From assembly GCF_000090795.2 (NCBI RefSeq), contig NW_003546299.1, forward strand, positions 278,666-342,665: 64,000 nucleotides of DNA. The letters are read 5' to 3'. The notes under the pieces were generated by a model, which saw only the letters and a list, made by a program, of their open reading frames with translations, was not told the DNA's origin and searched no databases. The stretch is from Amphimedon queenslandica. Its lineage: Eukaryota; Porifera; Demospongiae; Haplosclerida; Niphatidae. Both the position numbers and the translations under genes were made by a program. Of the stretch, positions 49,756-63,184 are shown in pieces; within the stretch, counting starts at the first letter, position 1, and every line of letters begins with the position of its first letter.

Positions 49756-50127
49756 AACAATGACAATAGTTACTGAACAGCACTTCCTTAAATACACATT
49801 ACTTCTAAAGTTCAAAGTTCTCAAGCAGAATGTGCCAGGCACATGCAGTGTTGTGGTTGGTTAGATAATACTGACCACAATTAGCATGTACTTCTACCCA
49901 ATGCAAATTATAAGGAAAATGACATCATCACTATAAAAAGTACTATCACAGATAGTAGATCTACGACTATATAGTTATGTACAGTATAATCTTTTTATTA
50001 TAATCAAAATAATTTGTTTAAGGTAACATGCAGCAACTCTATTGCCTACAGACAACAAAGTTGCTTCGCATTTTAAAGGGTGAGGTTAATTGGAGGAAAG
50101 GACAATGAATGTTTGTGTTTTTGTGTC
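49756..50127. other. Convergent 3' intergenic region, TANGO6/receptor
   Basis: 372 bp without a recognisable gene. It includes a short CTATAAAAAGTA near 49932 and AT-rich sequence, and presumably both 3' UTRs. Confidence 0.5.
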
Positions 50128-52598
50128 TCAAAGTTTGGCAGATTCAGAGTTGACTGAAAGTGAATCTCCATCTTCAGGCTGGGTCATGATCACTTCGTCA
50201 TCTCCCATTGAAGCAAAACGAAGTCGAGTATTACTTCCATGCTTACGTCTCAATAATACAACAACTATAATAACTCCAACAACAGAAACGGCAATAATGA
50301 TCATTAGCAAGATGATCGGTACTGATATTCCAACTGCTGTTGTAATGGCTCCTGACTCCGACCTTGCTAAAAATCAAAATAAAAAAATATATATATAAGG
50401 ACTTAAAGATGATAATCATAAATGCCCACTATCGAACACTTAAATTCAAAGCAAATGAAATATAATCTTACCAGTAGGAGTTTGTACAATGATTGACATT
50501 GAAGCTGATTTTGACATTGAAGCTGATTTTGACATTGAAGCTGATTTTGACATTGAAGCTGAGGTTGACATTGAAGCTGAGTTTGACATTGAAGTTGCCA
50601 AGCTGATACAAGAAGCTGAGGAACACTGTTGACAAGTGTTTAGTGGTATGACAGTCTTTGGTATTACATCATTCTCAGTAAAAGGAGTCTTTAATTTCAC
50701 CTACACAAACAAAAGCATGCATGACTTCTTAGTTCAAAAAAATTATTAAGTACTGTGTGATACATCATACATACACATGTATAGATGTGAATAAGTTGAT
50801 GTGTATGCTGATACCTCCAATGTGATAGTATCATTGACTTTATTCCTATCAATCAGTACCATCAAGTAGAGTCCATTTGCATCAGATAATGGTATACTTG
50901 TTGTATTAGTCACTACCTCATCATAAATCTTATTGTTATCAGGATCGTACACAGTCACATGAAAACCAGGTGGGTTATTACAAGGCAGTATCTGAAAATT
51001 GCTATTGTAGCCAGTCACAGAACACTGAATGGTATCACACTGTGGATTGGTACTGCACTGGTGAAGGAGAGAACGATTTGCAATACTCCTCAAAGAAGAA
51101 CAAGTCTCAGAGCTTGTGATAGGAGTTGGTGTTACACTGCTGGTCGTGGTAGTTTGTATGTTAATGAAAGTACTTGTCATCATCATCATTGTACTGGGCA
51201 TCAGTGACATGCTTGGTGAGGATAATACTGGACAATGTGATTTATCCAGTATAATCTGACTCTCAGGGACAATGTGGTAGATGGTAGTAAAAACTCTAAG
51301 TGTCACCTAATACAAAAAATAAGTCTAGCAAGCATTCTAAGTAGCTTATTTTGGAGAAAATTAATTTCTCAAACTTACAGAAACCAGCATGGAGTATTCT
51401 CTATGGACGATGGTCACCCTCAGCGGAAGAATACTTACAAATGTATCCCTTGACGTATTAAAATATTGATCAAAAATAATTGCCCCAGCAGAATTAGTAA
51501 CAATGAGGATAAATCCTGGAGGATGTGAACATGGTTCCACTTCAGACTCAAAGTTGTACTGTCCAAGATTAGGCACATTTAATCCACACTGCATCCCTGT
51601 ACAGTTAGAGTTGTTGGAACAAACTGAATTGCCTGGTAGTTCCATTTGTGTAGTTTCAATAACGTCTTGTACCGATTCACATTGACAATACGAGGCATTG
51701 AGCAAGACAATTGTTTCTGGTACAAGCGTCCACAATGATCCCATTACACTAATGTATGACTGAGAGGAGGAGAGACAAAATGTGTTGTTACTAACTCACA
51801 CACATTAATGTAATTGTTACTGTAAATAAATCCTTAAAAACAGATGTCAAATGCAATTATATATAAAATACATTATTAGTATTCAGAGTGTAGTGTCATT
51901 GGAATGATTCAGTTAGTACAGTTCATGGTACATGATGTGGTGGTTGAGTACTATTGAAGATAATACAATATTAGCTCAAAAACTAATTATTGGATGGACA
52001 TGCATACAATTTAGTTTACATAAAATAGCTCTTTGAAGCACATTCCAGGTAATCTTGTTATGCTCTCATTTAAAGTAGTAGTGGATAATAACAACAATAA
52101 TAATCCTCTCTGCATGCATAACACAAAGGTGACGAGCCACAACGAGTGTATGATAAAGGGGCAAAGAAGAGGCAAAAAGAATCTTACTGTGTGGTACCTG
52201 TATGAAGAGATGTGATGCGTTACGACTGATATTCCAATGCATCTGGTGAGTTGCATTGCCAAGTACAAAAGTGTCGTTGAGCTGTTTAGTGGATATCAAG
52301 GCTCCAGTCTCACTATGAAGTATGGTGTAATTGACGAGCACAGGGTCAGTGCAACTCTGTACGCTAAAGGAGACGTTCCTCTTTCGCAAGGAATTGAAAC
52401 AGAACAGACCATTGCAGGTGTCCAGCGGTGTGCAAGTAGTCTGAAGTGCTGACGTGTAGGAGATGCTCGTACAAGCTTGGGCTGCAACTGTAGCTAAAAG
52501 AAAAGAACAAGTTCAAGTTAAAAGGTATTGCCTGTTGACTAGCAAGACTACTGACCTATCAGTCCAACCAAAAGGAGGAATAGAGTTCGGAACACCAT
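50128..52598 (-). CDS. Type I membrane protein with repeated Cys modules
   Basis: Six exons, about 560 residues. Signal peptide MVFRTLFLLLVGLIG (start 52598). Three ectodomain modules follow, roughly one per exon, each with C-x5-C-x4-C and then a Cys before an NPPGF/HPPGF-like site. Examples: CTPLDTCNGLFCFNS; CSNNSNCTGMQCGLN then EVEPCSHPPGFILIV; CSTNPQCDTIQCSVT then LPCNNPPGFHVTVYD. Many N-glycosylation sites (NYT, NDT, NAT, NIS, NTS). A partial fourth module (TCQQCSSASC) carries the SASMSK stalk repeat. The final exon gives a membrane span (AVGISVPIILLMIIIAVSVV to VVVLL), basic stop-transfer RRKHGSNTR and an acidic tail ending SESAKL at 50128. I do not recognise the family. It looks like a sponge cell-surface receptor or adhesion molecule. 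Confidence 0.8.
50488..50596 (-). repeat. Coding minisatellite SASMSK, 18-bp unit
   Basis: About six tandem 18-bp units (GACATTGAAGCTGATTTT on the plus strand) encode SASMSK, SASMST or similar in the stalk before the membrane span. A Ser-rich, probably O-glycosylated spacer of variable length. Confidence 0.93.
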
Positions 52599-52747
52599 AC
52601 TCCCTCGAGACTAGCTTACTACTGAATGAAGGTGTAGCTGCACATATGGGATCGATTGGTGTATGTTCACCTTGCACGAAACTCCGTAAATCTCCGTGTC
52701 ATTAATATCAATAAAAAATAAAATTAATTATAAATTATTCATATTGA

Positions 52748-54278
<1,531 letters not shown>

Positions 54279-54333
54279 GTTAAATTGTTAATAATTTCTG
54301 TTCAAACTCCACCCATAGACACGCCCATTTAAC
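54279..54333. promoter_or_regulatory. Divergent promoter, ZNF330 / TFPT-like
   Basis: Only 55 bp between opposite start codons; both core promoters must overlap here. Both products are predicted to be nuclear. Confidence 0.55.
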
Positions 54334-54744
54334 ATGTCTTCCAACACAGAGGCCTCCACGGAATCTGTCTCTGAATCATTGGCTGAAAAGAAATATGAAG
54401 TTTTAAAGAGAAAATGTGACAGTCTGGAAGAGGTTTTTCTATTTTATAAAAATGTATGCATGTCAACATAGATTATCTACCTTCATCCAGACGAATGAGA
54501 CACTTCGACAGAAGCTAACCAAAATAAGAAAAATGATATCGGAGGCAGAAAAGGACAAAAAGTGATTAAGTAAATCAATGATCTATACAACACCGTTTAT
54601 GTTTTAAGGTTTCTTGAGAAAAGACTTCAAGGTTATGAGAGTGAAACTCTGTCGACAATCAACACAGAGACTACAAAAGCAGTTCCTTCTCAGACTCATT
54701 CTGGTACCAAAAATGCTCTCCCAGTTCCTCATCAAACGACATAG
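54334..54744 (+). CDS. TFPT / INO80F-like small coiled-coil protein
   Basis: Three exons in one frame, about 100 residues. Start MSSNTEASTESVSESLAEKK, then a coiled coil KKYEVLKRKCDSLEETNETL, RQKLTKIRKMISEAEKDKKF, LEKRLQGYE and a Ser/Thr tail ending HQTT (stop 54742-54744). The pattern KY-x2-L-x2-[RK]C-x2-[IL]E-x2-NE...FL-x3-L-x2-Y matches human TFPT, a subunit of the INO80 chromatin remodeller, over about 50 residues; here the flanking regions are much shorter. A chromatin role is inferred from that match. A poly(A) signal follows at 54892. Confidence 0.7.
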
Positions 54745-54891
54745 TCTTCAGTAGTATTGTTTTAATGTATTTAGAACTGACACCTGTTGCATGTATATTA
54801 TAATTTTATCAAGAAAATTCTTAGACTTAGCTTAGAATCCTAAGTCCTTAACAACAACCAACAAACAGTTCACATTGTACCAATAAATGAG

Positions 54892-54897
54892 AGTAGA
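54892..54897 (+). promoter_or_regulatory. Candidate poly(A) signal of TFPT-like gene
   Basis: AATAAA about 150 bp after the stop, in the 237-bp gap before the convergent POLDIP3 stop. Confidence 0.5.
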
Positions 54898-54981
54898 TAA
54901 TATGCAGAGTGCATGAGAGTGTATGTACACGTGTGACATTTATTTAATTAAAGTCATGGAGTCCTTAACGATTCATTCGTG

Positions 54982-57900
54982 TTAATAGAAACCATCCATT
55001 CCAGCTCCTCCACTATTGAACATGGAGGGGTGGGCCTCTGATTGATAAGAGTCCATCATTCGACTAGCATATCCACCAATGCTCATGTTAATGGAGCTAC
55101 GAGGACGGCCACTACCGGCACCAGACTGAAGGCGACAGACCATAGGCATACCTTAGAAATAAAAATAAAATTACAAAAGAACCAATTAAAAATTCTAATC
55201 GCAACATGCATAATAAAATTCTCTGAGAAAATTTTTAAAAACATGGGCTATAATAGTTTAATAGTTTTAAAAATAAATGTATACTCACCATCAAGGTTTC
55301 GCTGGTTATATTTCTTAAAAGCTTCCAGTGCATCGTCTTTATAACGATAAGTGACTTCAGCCACACCAGGTGCTATCATATTGACTGTCTCTACTGGCCC
55401 AACAGCTGAACAAAGCTCCTATGGATACACAATCATCAAAGGATCAATAGACTTTTATTTGGCTTACGGAAACATCATTACGTGAGACAGTGTCATTAAG
55501 ATTAGAAATAACAAGAGTAGTAACTGTAGTGAGTCCACGCTGCTGCTGCTGCTGTCTGGGGGGAGGAGGAGGGGGAACAAATGAGTGAGGACGTGGCTCG
55601 TACCCACGGGAATCAAACTGATGATAGTCATTGGGAGAGGTTGAGCGATGCTATAGATAAAACAAAAAGATGGAGATATAACATGATGTAGGACCAAATA
55701 AGAGTCATAATTACACATACATGTACATGTATTAGCATTATTTTGAAATGAAATACAAACAAGTCATACCCTTGAATATTGCTGCTGTGACGGCTGGCTC
55801 CTTATCACACTGTGAACTTGAGGGGCTACTCCAGCCCCTCCTCCTCCTCCTCCAAGAGCTGAAGTGATGGCAGACGCAAGGAACTCTTCCCTGCTCTTCA
55901 TGAAGCTGTGCTGGCGTATTTCTTTCTGTCGTGTTATGGCAGTAGCAAGTCTCTCCTCTTTACGATACATCTAAGAGAGGGAGAGAGAGAGAGAGAGCAG
56001 CAAAACAGGATGAGGGAGAGAAGATACACTGTAGTTCAATAATGAGTACCATTGTCAACTTCTTCAGATTCATTGACTGCAGTTTATGTTAAAAGCTTAA
56101 TTTTACTAAAAATCCTTTACAACTACAAATCAAGAATGCTTTTTGATTTGTACAATAATTATCAAGAGTTATATGCTAAATCGCTAATATTGTTAGACAG
56201 TTGAAAGGTTATTATTATTACACTATGCTCATTGGCCGGCAGTCAGTTGAAGATTCGATTGTGAATGACATTGCATGGAATGAAGGTCATGAGCATCTCA
56301 TTATGACCATACAAGCTCTGTTAATGAACAATTGATCAACGGTTAACCACATCATGACTACGAGGTTTACGTCCCAGCGTATTGTAGATTAATAATATCA
56401 GGAAACTGTAGATTTGTACTGAAGGCCATTCGTATAAGGAAATGTGTGGTTGCACTGTAGATAAAATATCGATAGCATGATCCAATTAGAGTGAGGTTCC
56501 TGTAGTTTAATGAGTGATAAAGGTCCTGATACGAAGCGTAAAGTTCAATGAATATGGCGGGTGCCTTTACTTTTGTATTGATCGAATTTTTTCTTTACAA
56601 ATTTTGTGCAGGGTCTTCAGCACAGGAGACAAACGAAAGATACTCAACTTCTGTGAGTCTTGATCCATTTTTTATCAAGTTAACGGCAAACGATACTTTA
56701 TCTTTAAGATCCTTATATAATTCAATGGTTTTATCTGATTCGATACGACATAAAACGATTGTTTTACCTCCTTGTTTAATTTGATACGATACGTGTATGT
56801 GAAATGATGGTTTTATCTTTGTGTATAATTTGAAACGATAATGATTTTATCTTCTTATAATTTGGTATTATATGAAAGGATGGTTTATCTTTGTGAATAA
56901 TTCAATTTCGATACGAAACAATGGTGGTTTAATCTTCAGGATCTTTGTATCATTACACAACATTCCTCAAGTTAATCACAGTTCTCCTCTCCATACAGCT
57001 GCCAGCCATTATGCAAGTATCAAAAATGCAAGCTCATTGCAACATCACAAGATTAAAAAGCTTGTAACAATTACATGTAAAGGCTCATTTACAATTACTA
57101 CATTCTTTTAAGCCAATTACATGTACTTTTAAATTTTCTCTTACATGTACATGTGTCAGTCTCAGCCCACAAGCTCTAACTTTTATCATTTAATGCTACT
57201 TGTACTCGTTGTGCTAAGAGCTCAAATGTAAATCATTTCTCTTGCAGTACATGTATGTACGTATGCCTCCATACGTTCATCTGTCAAAAATTCGATTTTT
57301 GAAACATCAAAAATTGAATTCACATGCCACCTTACAAGCCGCAGGATTGCCACGGGGACATGAGGTGGTGAAAATGAGCAGAGCCTGAACAGGAAATCAG
57401 TGATAGACCCCTTACCTCGCTCGTGGTCTTGCTCAGTCCTTGGACGGTTACTGTTATCTTCTTTGCCTCGGATGATGTTGGTAGACGACGGCCAGACGGT
57501 GGAGACTGTTCCTTCAAACTTCTGGTACTTCTTGTAGGTCGCTGCTTTTGGAACAGCAACTGATGGTCAGACATTGAGGGGTATGTCTTTGAAGATTTTA
57601 TCTGCTGCTTGCTTGTCCTCCCTCCACTTCCTAGCTTGCTATTAGTACTGCTACCTATTGATAGCCTTGATCCTCCTCCTCCTCCTCCCTTTGCTTTTGA
57701 AAGCTGTTTTGGTGGTAGTTTTAAACGGAGGTCGGTCACACTGGGTTTTGTCTTTGATATAATAACGTCTCTGAGGTCATTGACTCCGCCTTTTCCTCCT
57801 CCATCACTTCTCGAGAATCCATTTTGTTCCGTTTTTCCAACTTTAGCTCCAAAGTTCCGATCATGGAAATTGGCTCCGCCTCTTTTTGAATTAAATCCGC

Positions 57901-58009
57901 CAGAGGCTCCACGTCCAGTTCCTCTAAAGCCACGCCCTCTCCCACGGAAACCAGCACGGCCACGATTATTAACCAGCTCGTCCAATGGTTTGTCAAAATT
58001 AGATGCCAT
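54982..58009 (-). CDS. POLDIP3: POLDIP3 / SKAR, RRM export adaptor
   Basis: mRNA-export and exon-junction-linked protein, an S6K1 target in vertebrates. Start MASNFDKPLDELVNNRGRAG at 58009 is a UAP56-binding motif followed by RGG-type repeats (FRGRGRGFRGTGRGASGGF). A Gly/Ser/Lys linker follows (LSKAKGGGGGGSRLSIGSS, SKTYPSMSDHQLLFQKQRPT). Further exons encode RKEERLATAITRQKEIRQHS and a Pro/Gln stretch (HSFVPPPPPPRQQQQQRG). The RRM is TLVISNLNDTVSRNDVSELC, AVGPVETVNMIAPGVAEVTY, DALEAFKKYNQRNLDGMPMV, then an RG/Tyr tail ending at 54982. PGVAEV and YN-R-LDG-PM are close to POLDIP3. A 1.4-kb intron (about 55.98-57.41 kb) is the longest in this part. Confidence 0.9.
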
Positions 58010-58479
58010 TTTACTTTATTTTGATTTAGGTTTTATGACGATTCACCAAAACTTGATTTCGGGTATTCTTTTTTGCAACAAATAGTAGACTATTTCAACG
58101 ACAAAGACTCACGTTCGCTGGAAGACTGATCGCTTCTATGCTGTGCGTGTGTAGCGGGGCGTGTCCGGAGCTTTCCCTCTTCTCCTTTTAAGACAGTAAT
58201 GAAGACTATAGTTTGGTGGTCCAATGTACGTATGTAAAGCTGCCGGGGAGACTATGAAAGGATTGCAAGGCAAGTGACAAGGCTCCTCTTTCTTTTTGAG
58301 CACGATGTTTGGATTGTATGAACGCAATTATGACGTCTGAATACCGCCCCAGATCTGCAGATCTAATGAATATTAATGAGAAGAGCTAGATTGGATTCTA
58401 AATATTCGCATAGCAAGAAATAATTTTATGTTAAAAAACCGTATGTATTCACTTTTTCATAATTAGGTACCCAAGTAAA
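58010..58479. promoter_or_regulatory. Divergent intergenic region, POLDIP3 / TRAF7
   Basis: 470 bp between opposite starts. Contains a short inverted CAGATCTGCAGATCT near 58352-58364. No gene is supported here; short frames lack splice or motif support. Confidence 0.5.
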
Positions 58480-61400
58480 ATGTACACAACAACCAGGGAG
58501 CAGCAGCAAAGAATGAAAATAGAGAAGGGTACACAGCACCAGAGGACCTACAGTTTCACTAATACAATGGTTAGACCATACCCTTCATTTAAATCCCATA
58601 AAATATCTCTCAGAATCCTATACTGAGCGGTTCTTCGCCAATATCCTCCAGACCAATTAGAAGCAGTTCATTCAATAACGAAGAATGGCCACCTCTAGGC
58701 CCACCTCCATCATGTTAGGCAATAATTCATTAATAACATAATGTCACTCTCTCCTATGTTAACAGACAATGCCTCCAAAGGGCGTCATTCTGTAGCTTCA
58801 GACATTTTGATTGTCCCTGGCATCGATAGCAGGGACAGTTGTTCGGTAATAATTTACTTTAAAATAAAAAATACATCAACTTTACTTGTATTTTATAGAC
58901 ACCGACTAACTATTCTGGCTCACTCCTTCGGCAAGGCTCCATGCCCTCATCTCGTGGTCTTATATCACCTATGACCAATCAGAGCAATCCAGAGGAGGAT
59001 TTCAAAGTGACCCTCCCTTTCTTTTCTTTCTCCTCTCCCTTTTATAATATCATTTATCCCTTATCTTGTAATCCCTTCCCTTTTTTCATCCTCCCCTTTT
59101 TTCTTTCTACTGATTCTCTTTCTTTCTCTTCTCATAAGGAGATCATTGTTCTTGCAGAGTCTGATAAACACGAGCGTCTCTTATGCCCTCTTTGTGGTGG
59201 AGTCTTCAGGGATCCTTACATCGCTACTTGTGGGGTAAGTCAAAGCTTATAAAATAATTTGTAATCAGAATGAGCCTAAAAAGTCTATTTTTACTAAATT
59301 TGTTGAAAATGAACAAAATTTGACTCAGAAAATTTTAAAAATACTTAAGTTAAAATACTCATTATTTTTGTGCTTTCATGTATGCAGGTATGTATGTGTG
59401 TATTATAATTGTTCTTATTCTAGCATACGTTTTGTTCACCGTGTCTAAGATCTGGCCGGGAAGGTTAGTCCTTTATCTTTTTAAGTTGCTATTTCTCTTT
59501 TCTGTCACTACAGAAGTCTGTCCCATTGATAATATAGTACTATCAATGGTAGTTAAGAATCTAGCGGTTAGTTCATTAGCTCACAGCTCCTCCAGCTGGT
59601 CATCATTTGGTTTGTAGGTAGCAGAGCAAGTCGGTGAGCTTCACATTCATTGCCGGTTTGGATGCAAGCAGAGCCAGGAAAAACCCTGGCAATACGAACC
59701 AGATCCACTAGGTAGGAGAGAGAGAGGGAGGGAGAGAACTTAATTTTTTATGCTTCATTTTTATACTTAATTTTTGAAAATTTCTAGGCTGTCCGATGAT
59801 TTTGAAACTTGCCAATAGAGAGTAAGCCACACAATTTAATAAATTAATTGATTTAATTATTATTTTTTGACAGTGAACATGAGAAGGAGTGTGACTATGC
59901 TCCTGTCAAATGTCCCAATAGCTCATTATGCCCTCCAATACTGAAAAGGGTAGGAACCATATTATAATAAACATTTCATTCATGACTCCTTTCTTTGTTG
60001 ATCATGCCATCTTGTAGGATTTAAATGATCACTTAAGGTCTTGTAGACATGTTCGCTGCCCCCACCATCGCTTCAAGTAGGAGGAATACCAAACAATAAA
60101 AATAATAGTCATGCTGTGTGTCTTGTTCTTTCTTCTCTAGTTGTCCTTTTGAGGGGACTAAGGAAGAGATGGCCCACCATTTAGAGATATGTAAATTTGA
60201 AGGACTAAAAGTACAGAGCTACACATAATACATGTATGTGTGTATGTTCAATACACACACACTCTCACACAGGGCTATCTAGCAAGAACAGAAGACAGTA
60301 TATCACAGCTGCAAGCGGAGATTAAACAGAAAGATGATGAGATTAGTTTCCTAAGGTCGATGCTAGCAGGTCTCTCAGACAAAATTGATCATTTGGAGAA
60401 AGGGGCAGTAGGAAAGATAGGTATACACATACTTTCAATGATAATAATACAGTAATTATGTCTGGGTTTCCCACAAAGCATGCTTCTTGAACTGACAAGC
60501 CTTATAGTATGTAGTGTCTTTAAAATTCCTTTCAAAATTAAAATTTGATTGGAATCAGCTCAAATTCGAAACATAAGTACATGTGTATGTATCAGAAAAA
60601 ATTATAAAAATGGAAAATTTTCTCCTTTTTAATTTTGGCCAAATTTGGCCGTATGGGGTATTTTATTAAATTTACTGACAAGAAGCTAAGCGCTATGTCG
60701 AAATCCTGTGGGAACACTGCGATTTGTTATTTTAGGGGATGTTTAATCTATTTTCATTGTTGACATAATTTTTAAATTCATTTTTATATGTTTAAATTCA
60801 CAGAGCAACTTGATGAGAGACAGGTGAAGCTGTCCAAAGATGTATCCGATGCACGGAATGCAGTCGATTTTGTGATGGCAAGTGATTTATCTCCTCAAAC
60901 TCTCGTTCATTTTCTTTTCTTAGAATGAGTTACAGCACGTCCAAGTCCAACTCGGAGTAGCTGGAAGTAAGTAATTGTATCTTTGCTCACTCACTCTCTT
61001 TTCTCTCTCTCTTAGCTATGGACCTTCAACATATATTCAAATGTAAAGGGACATTTGTTGGTCACAGTGTAAGCTGTTTCTTTTAATTGCTGTCCCTCTG
61101 ATTCCTCCCTTCTCCTCTTTTAGGGTCCTGTCTGGGCACTCTGTGTGATTAATGACCTTTTGTTCAGTGGCTCTTCTGATAATACCATAAAAGTGAATCC
61201 TTTATTGTCACGTGACAGTCATGTGATCATCAGTAGGTATGGGATGCTGCCATTGGGTTCAAGTGTATAAAAACTCTCACAGGTCACGATGGGATTGTAC
61301 TAGCCCTCAGGCAATTCGGGTAATGATGAAAATATCGAACTTTTACAATTTTTAAGCAAATGGTCAATTCTTTTACTTGTGCAGGGATAATTACATGTAC

Positions 61401-63058
61401 AGTGGGTCTGCAGATCAAAGCATTAAGAAATGGGATATTGAGAAGTTTCAGGTCATCAGCACAATAGCTGCTCATGAGAACCCAGTCTGCACCCTGACCA
61501 CCAGTAACGATAGGCTGTTCAGTGGATCACTTAAAAGTATTAAAGTGAGTCCCTCCCTTTCCTCCTTCTCTTTCACCTTTCCTCCTTACCAAAGGTATGG
61601 GACACTGCTAATAACACAATGATAAAGGAGCTACCAGCCCAGAACCACTGGGTCAGATCCCTCGTTGTCTCAGACGTGTATCTTTACTCTGGCTCATATC
61701 AAGCCGTGAAAGTGAGGCGCCACTGCATTTGCAGCTATATTTAGCTACCATATCGTATCTGTTTTTAGTAACAAGAGCATTAGAATCTAGTTATAGTGAT
61801 TATTTGTTTTTTCTTTTGCTACAGATATGGGACTTGATGTCATTAGAGTGCATTAGAGTATTGGAGTGTCTTGGAGGGAGTGTCTATTCACTATTAGTCA
61901 CTGCTAACTATGTAGCATGTGGGACGTACGAGAATAAGATCAATGTATGAAACCAGAGATTGTACAACATTACATGTATGTATCACCCATGTATATTATA
62001 GGTATGGAACATTGAGACACTAGAGTCTGTTGGTCAGTTAACAGGTAAGGATGAAACACTGTCTAATGAAGGATGACTTTGGTTTAATTTATGGAGAATT
62101 TTGTTCTACCAATTTTTTGACAAAATACCATAATAATGACAGTAACCAATAGCTAACACATTCTCTTTTATAGGTCATTTTGGTATAGTCTATGCATTAC
62201 ATGCTATTGAGACTCCTGGCCAGACTAAACTCTTCAGTGCCGCTTATGATAAAACTTTAAGAGTAAGAACACACTTATACACAGGGTGCTCCGCAATGCA
62301 TGCGCTAAGTGAACTAACAGCATGCTTAATAGGCTGGCAAGCACTGCAAGTACGTGGCATTTGGAGCAACTTTAAAAATTCGTAAAAAATCCAAATTTAA
62401 TTGGAATCAGCTCAAACTAGATATACAACATAAGAACATGTATATGTATCAGAAAAAATTATAAAAATGGAAAATTCTCACCTAGCCATTTTTGGTAAAA
62501 TTTGGCCCCACCCCTGTACTATAGTACAGGGACTTTGGCCTGATTTTGGAGCAACTTTAAGAATTCATAAAAAATCCAAATTTGATCGGAATCAGCTCAA
62601 ACTAAGTATACAACATCAGAACGTGTATATGTATCAGGAAAAATTATTAAAATGGAGAATTCTCTCCTTGCAATTTTTGCCAAAATTCCCTGTACTATAG
62701 TATTAGGTCTTTGGCCCAATTTTTGAGCAACTTGACAATCCACTGACAAGAAGCTGAATGAGCGCTATGCCAAAATCCCATGGGAAATTCTGCCTACGCA
62801 CACAACTATTTCTTTCTCTATCCTACTTTATGTTCCTTCTCTATTAAGGTGTGGAATATGGAACATTTGACATGCTCTCAGACATTAATAAGACACGAGA
62901 GTAGTGTCACTTGTCTTGCTATGGCAAGAGGCAGGCTGTTCTCAGGGTCTGTAGATTCAACTATTAAAGTAAGGAATGGGAATGAGAGTATGAGTATGAG
63001 GCTGAGAGAATAGGAATGTAAACTGATGCATGTATTTTTTCTCAAGGTATGGCAGTAA
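58480..63058 (+). CDS. TRAF7: TRAF7, RING / TRAF-zinc-finger / WD40 E3 ligase
   Basis: Predicted ubiquitin ligase of MEKK3-JNK and NF-kB signalling. Start [20 protein letters not shown] at 58480. A Ser/Pro-rich arm follows ([40 protein letters not shown]). [46 protein letters not shown]-type fingers: [55 protein letters not shown]. Coiled coil: [20 protein letters not shown]. Seven WD40 blades: [145 protein letters not shown]. Stop 63056-63058. The architecture is unique to TRAF7. Two introns hold the palindromic repeat family. Confidence 0.97.
60480..60715 (-). repeat. Palindromic repeat family unit in TRAF7 intron (1)
   Basis: Inverted-orientation unit with GGAATCAGCTCAAATTCGAA, ATAAGTACATGTGTATGTAT, a lost palindrome and GGAAATCC-type end. 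It begins and ends with a shared motif (GTTTCCCACAAAGCATGC / CTGTGGGAACACTGC) also seen at 33248 and 33745, giving an outer border for the element. Confidence 0.75.
62280..62790 (-). repeat. Palindromic repeat family, two units, TRAF7 intron (2)
   Basis: Two inverted-orientation units with GGAATCAGCTCAAACTA. The first carries a perfect palindrome at 62512-62531; the second a decayed one near 62690. The insertion separates the exon ending DKTLR from VWNMEHL. Confidence 0.88.
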
Positions 63059-63184
63059 ACGAACCACCAAAGATTACATTTTTATTAACCTTTACCAATC
63101 GTTTTATGGAGCATCAAGGATGAAGAAATTGCAATTATTTTTTTATTACAATTTGTGTGAATTTTATTATTATTATTATTTAAT

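Noticed and set aside
50959-51685. Plus-strand frames opposite the receptor ectodomain
   Set aside because: Antisense shadows of exons with clear Cys modules on the minus strand.
56548-56784. Frame starting MNMAGAFTFVLIEFF, with a signal-like start
   Set aside because: It lies in the long POLDIP3 intron on the other strand, and downstream sequence lacks continuing exons or conserved motifs. A small independent gene cannot be fully excluded.
57332-57414. Read-through of the POLDIP3 first exon to GLSLISCSGSAHF...
   Set aside because: A GTAAGG donor after KTTSE ends the exon; what follows is intron.
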